Source: Prevotellaceae bacterium UBA3627 (GTDB taxonomy: Bacteria > Bacteroidota > Bacteroidia > Bacteroidales > Bacteroidaceae). Taken from it: 13,705 nt of DNA. The notes under the pieces are model-generated. The model ran no database searches. It was not told where the DNA came from and saw only the letters and a list, made by a program, of their open reading frames with translations. The DNA lies in NCBI GenBank assembly GCA_002373375.1, contig DFLE01000018.1:1838-15542 (forward strand), read 5' to 3'. This document shows, piece after piece, positions 13,535 to 13,705 of this stretch. The position numbers were made by a program, and so were the translations under genes. Numbering within the stretch: the stretch's first letter is position 1; every line of letters starts with the position of its first letter.

Positions 13535-13705
13535 TCAGACGCCGAGCATCTCGCGGATGTCGGCAACGGTGTTTGCTATTTTTGAAAAGTTGTCCATGAG
13601 GTTTACGTCGGCGATGTGGCGGGCCTGCGAGTAGAAGTGCTCGCGGTAGGCCAGCTGCTCGCGGATGAACTGCTGCACCTCATCGGGAGTTTTGTTGAGC
13701 AACAG
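13535..13705 (-). CDS. aroK: Shikimate kinase, C-terminal 56 residues (N-terminus outside the window)
   Basis: The minus-strand frame entering at 13705 runs 56 codons to a TGA at 13537-13535. It reads LLLNKTPDEVQQFIREQLAY, then REHFYSQARHIADVNLMDNF, then a short tail ending MLGV. This matches the end of Bacteroidota shikimate kinases: the region after the RP lid motif, then FI...L..R..FY.QA..I, then a final helix. Shikimate kinase phosphorylates shikimate with ATP in aromatic amino acid synthesis. The Walker A loop and lid are outside the window. The gene precedes speA in the same direction, an order I recall from Bacteroides. It is too short to be certain, but the resemblance is strong. Confidence 0.85.
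   Translation of the reverse strand: MLLNKTPDEVQQFIREQLAYREHFYSQARHIADVNLMDNFSKIANTVADIREMLGV

Noticed and set aside
1..13705. Prophage, insertion sequence or defence island
   Set aside because: No transposase, integrase, phage structural or defence gene is recognisable on either strand.

Overview
The window looks like chromosomal DNA from a gut or rumen Bacteroidota, most likely Prevotellaceae. The reasons are promoters of the TTTG-N19-TAnnTTTG type, the absence of Shine-Dalgarno sequences, a type III glutamine synthetase, an aroK-speA pair closely resembling that of Bacteroides, an SpmA-SpmB fusion, a DUF2851 protein and secreted plant-glycan hydrolases. The genus is inferred from protein resemblance, not from a database search.

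Left part (1-331): the 3' part of a tRNA-Lys(TTT) with encoded CCA, a strong terminator, and about 240 bp without a gene. That stretch holds a decayed copy of the tRNA 3' end plus its terminator, shifted by exactly 131 bp.

Plus-strand block 1 (332-4279): a secreted DUF2271 protein with a possible flavinylation motif, rsmI (16S rRNA methyltransferase), a DUF2851 protein, and a membrane protein fusing SpmA and SpmB. rsmI and the DUF2851 gene are separated by a GC-rich hairpin and an 8-bp tandem repeat that ends two bases before the start codon.

Plus-strand block 2 (4381-8909): a clear Bacteroidota promoter, a secreted GH3 beta-glycosidase with a PA14 insert, a radical SAM protein 2 bp downstream, and a secreted GH105 unsaturated glycuronyl hydrolase. 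The two hydrolases fit periplasmic breakdown of hemicellulose or pectin oligosaccharides. No SusC/SusD pair or regulator is in view, so this is not a complete polysaccharide utilisation locus. A 17-bp-stem hairpin terminates this block and the converging glnN gene.

Minus-strand block (9029-13705): the end of aroK (shikimate kinase), speA (arginine decarboxylase), a 377-bp intergenic region and glnN (type III glutamine synthetase). The intergenic region is the most interesting part of the window. On the minus strand it contains, in order, a speA terminator, a -7 box, a predicted structured RNA of about 145 nt with its own terminator, and a second -7 box just before glnN. The RNA could be a free small RNA or an attenuating leader of glnN; it contains a possible 20-codon ORF whose stop codon touches the terminator stem.

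No phage genes, transposase, CRISPR array or defence system is visible. Most of the coding content is ordinary housekeeping and glycan metabolism.
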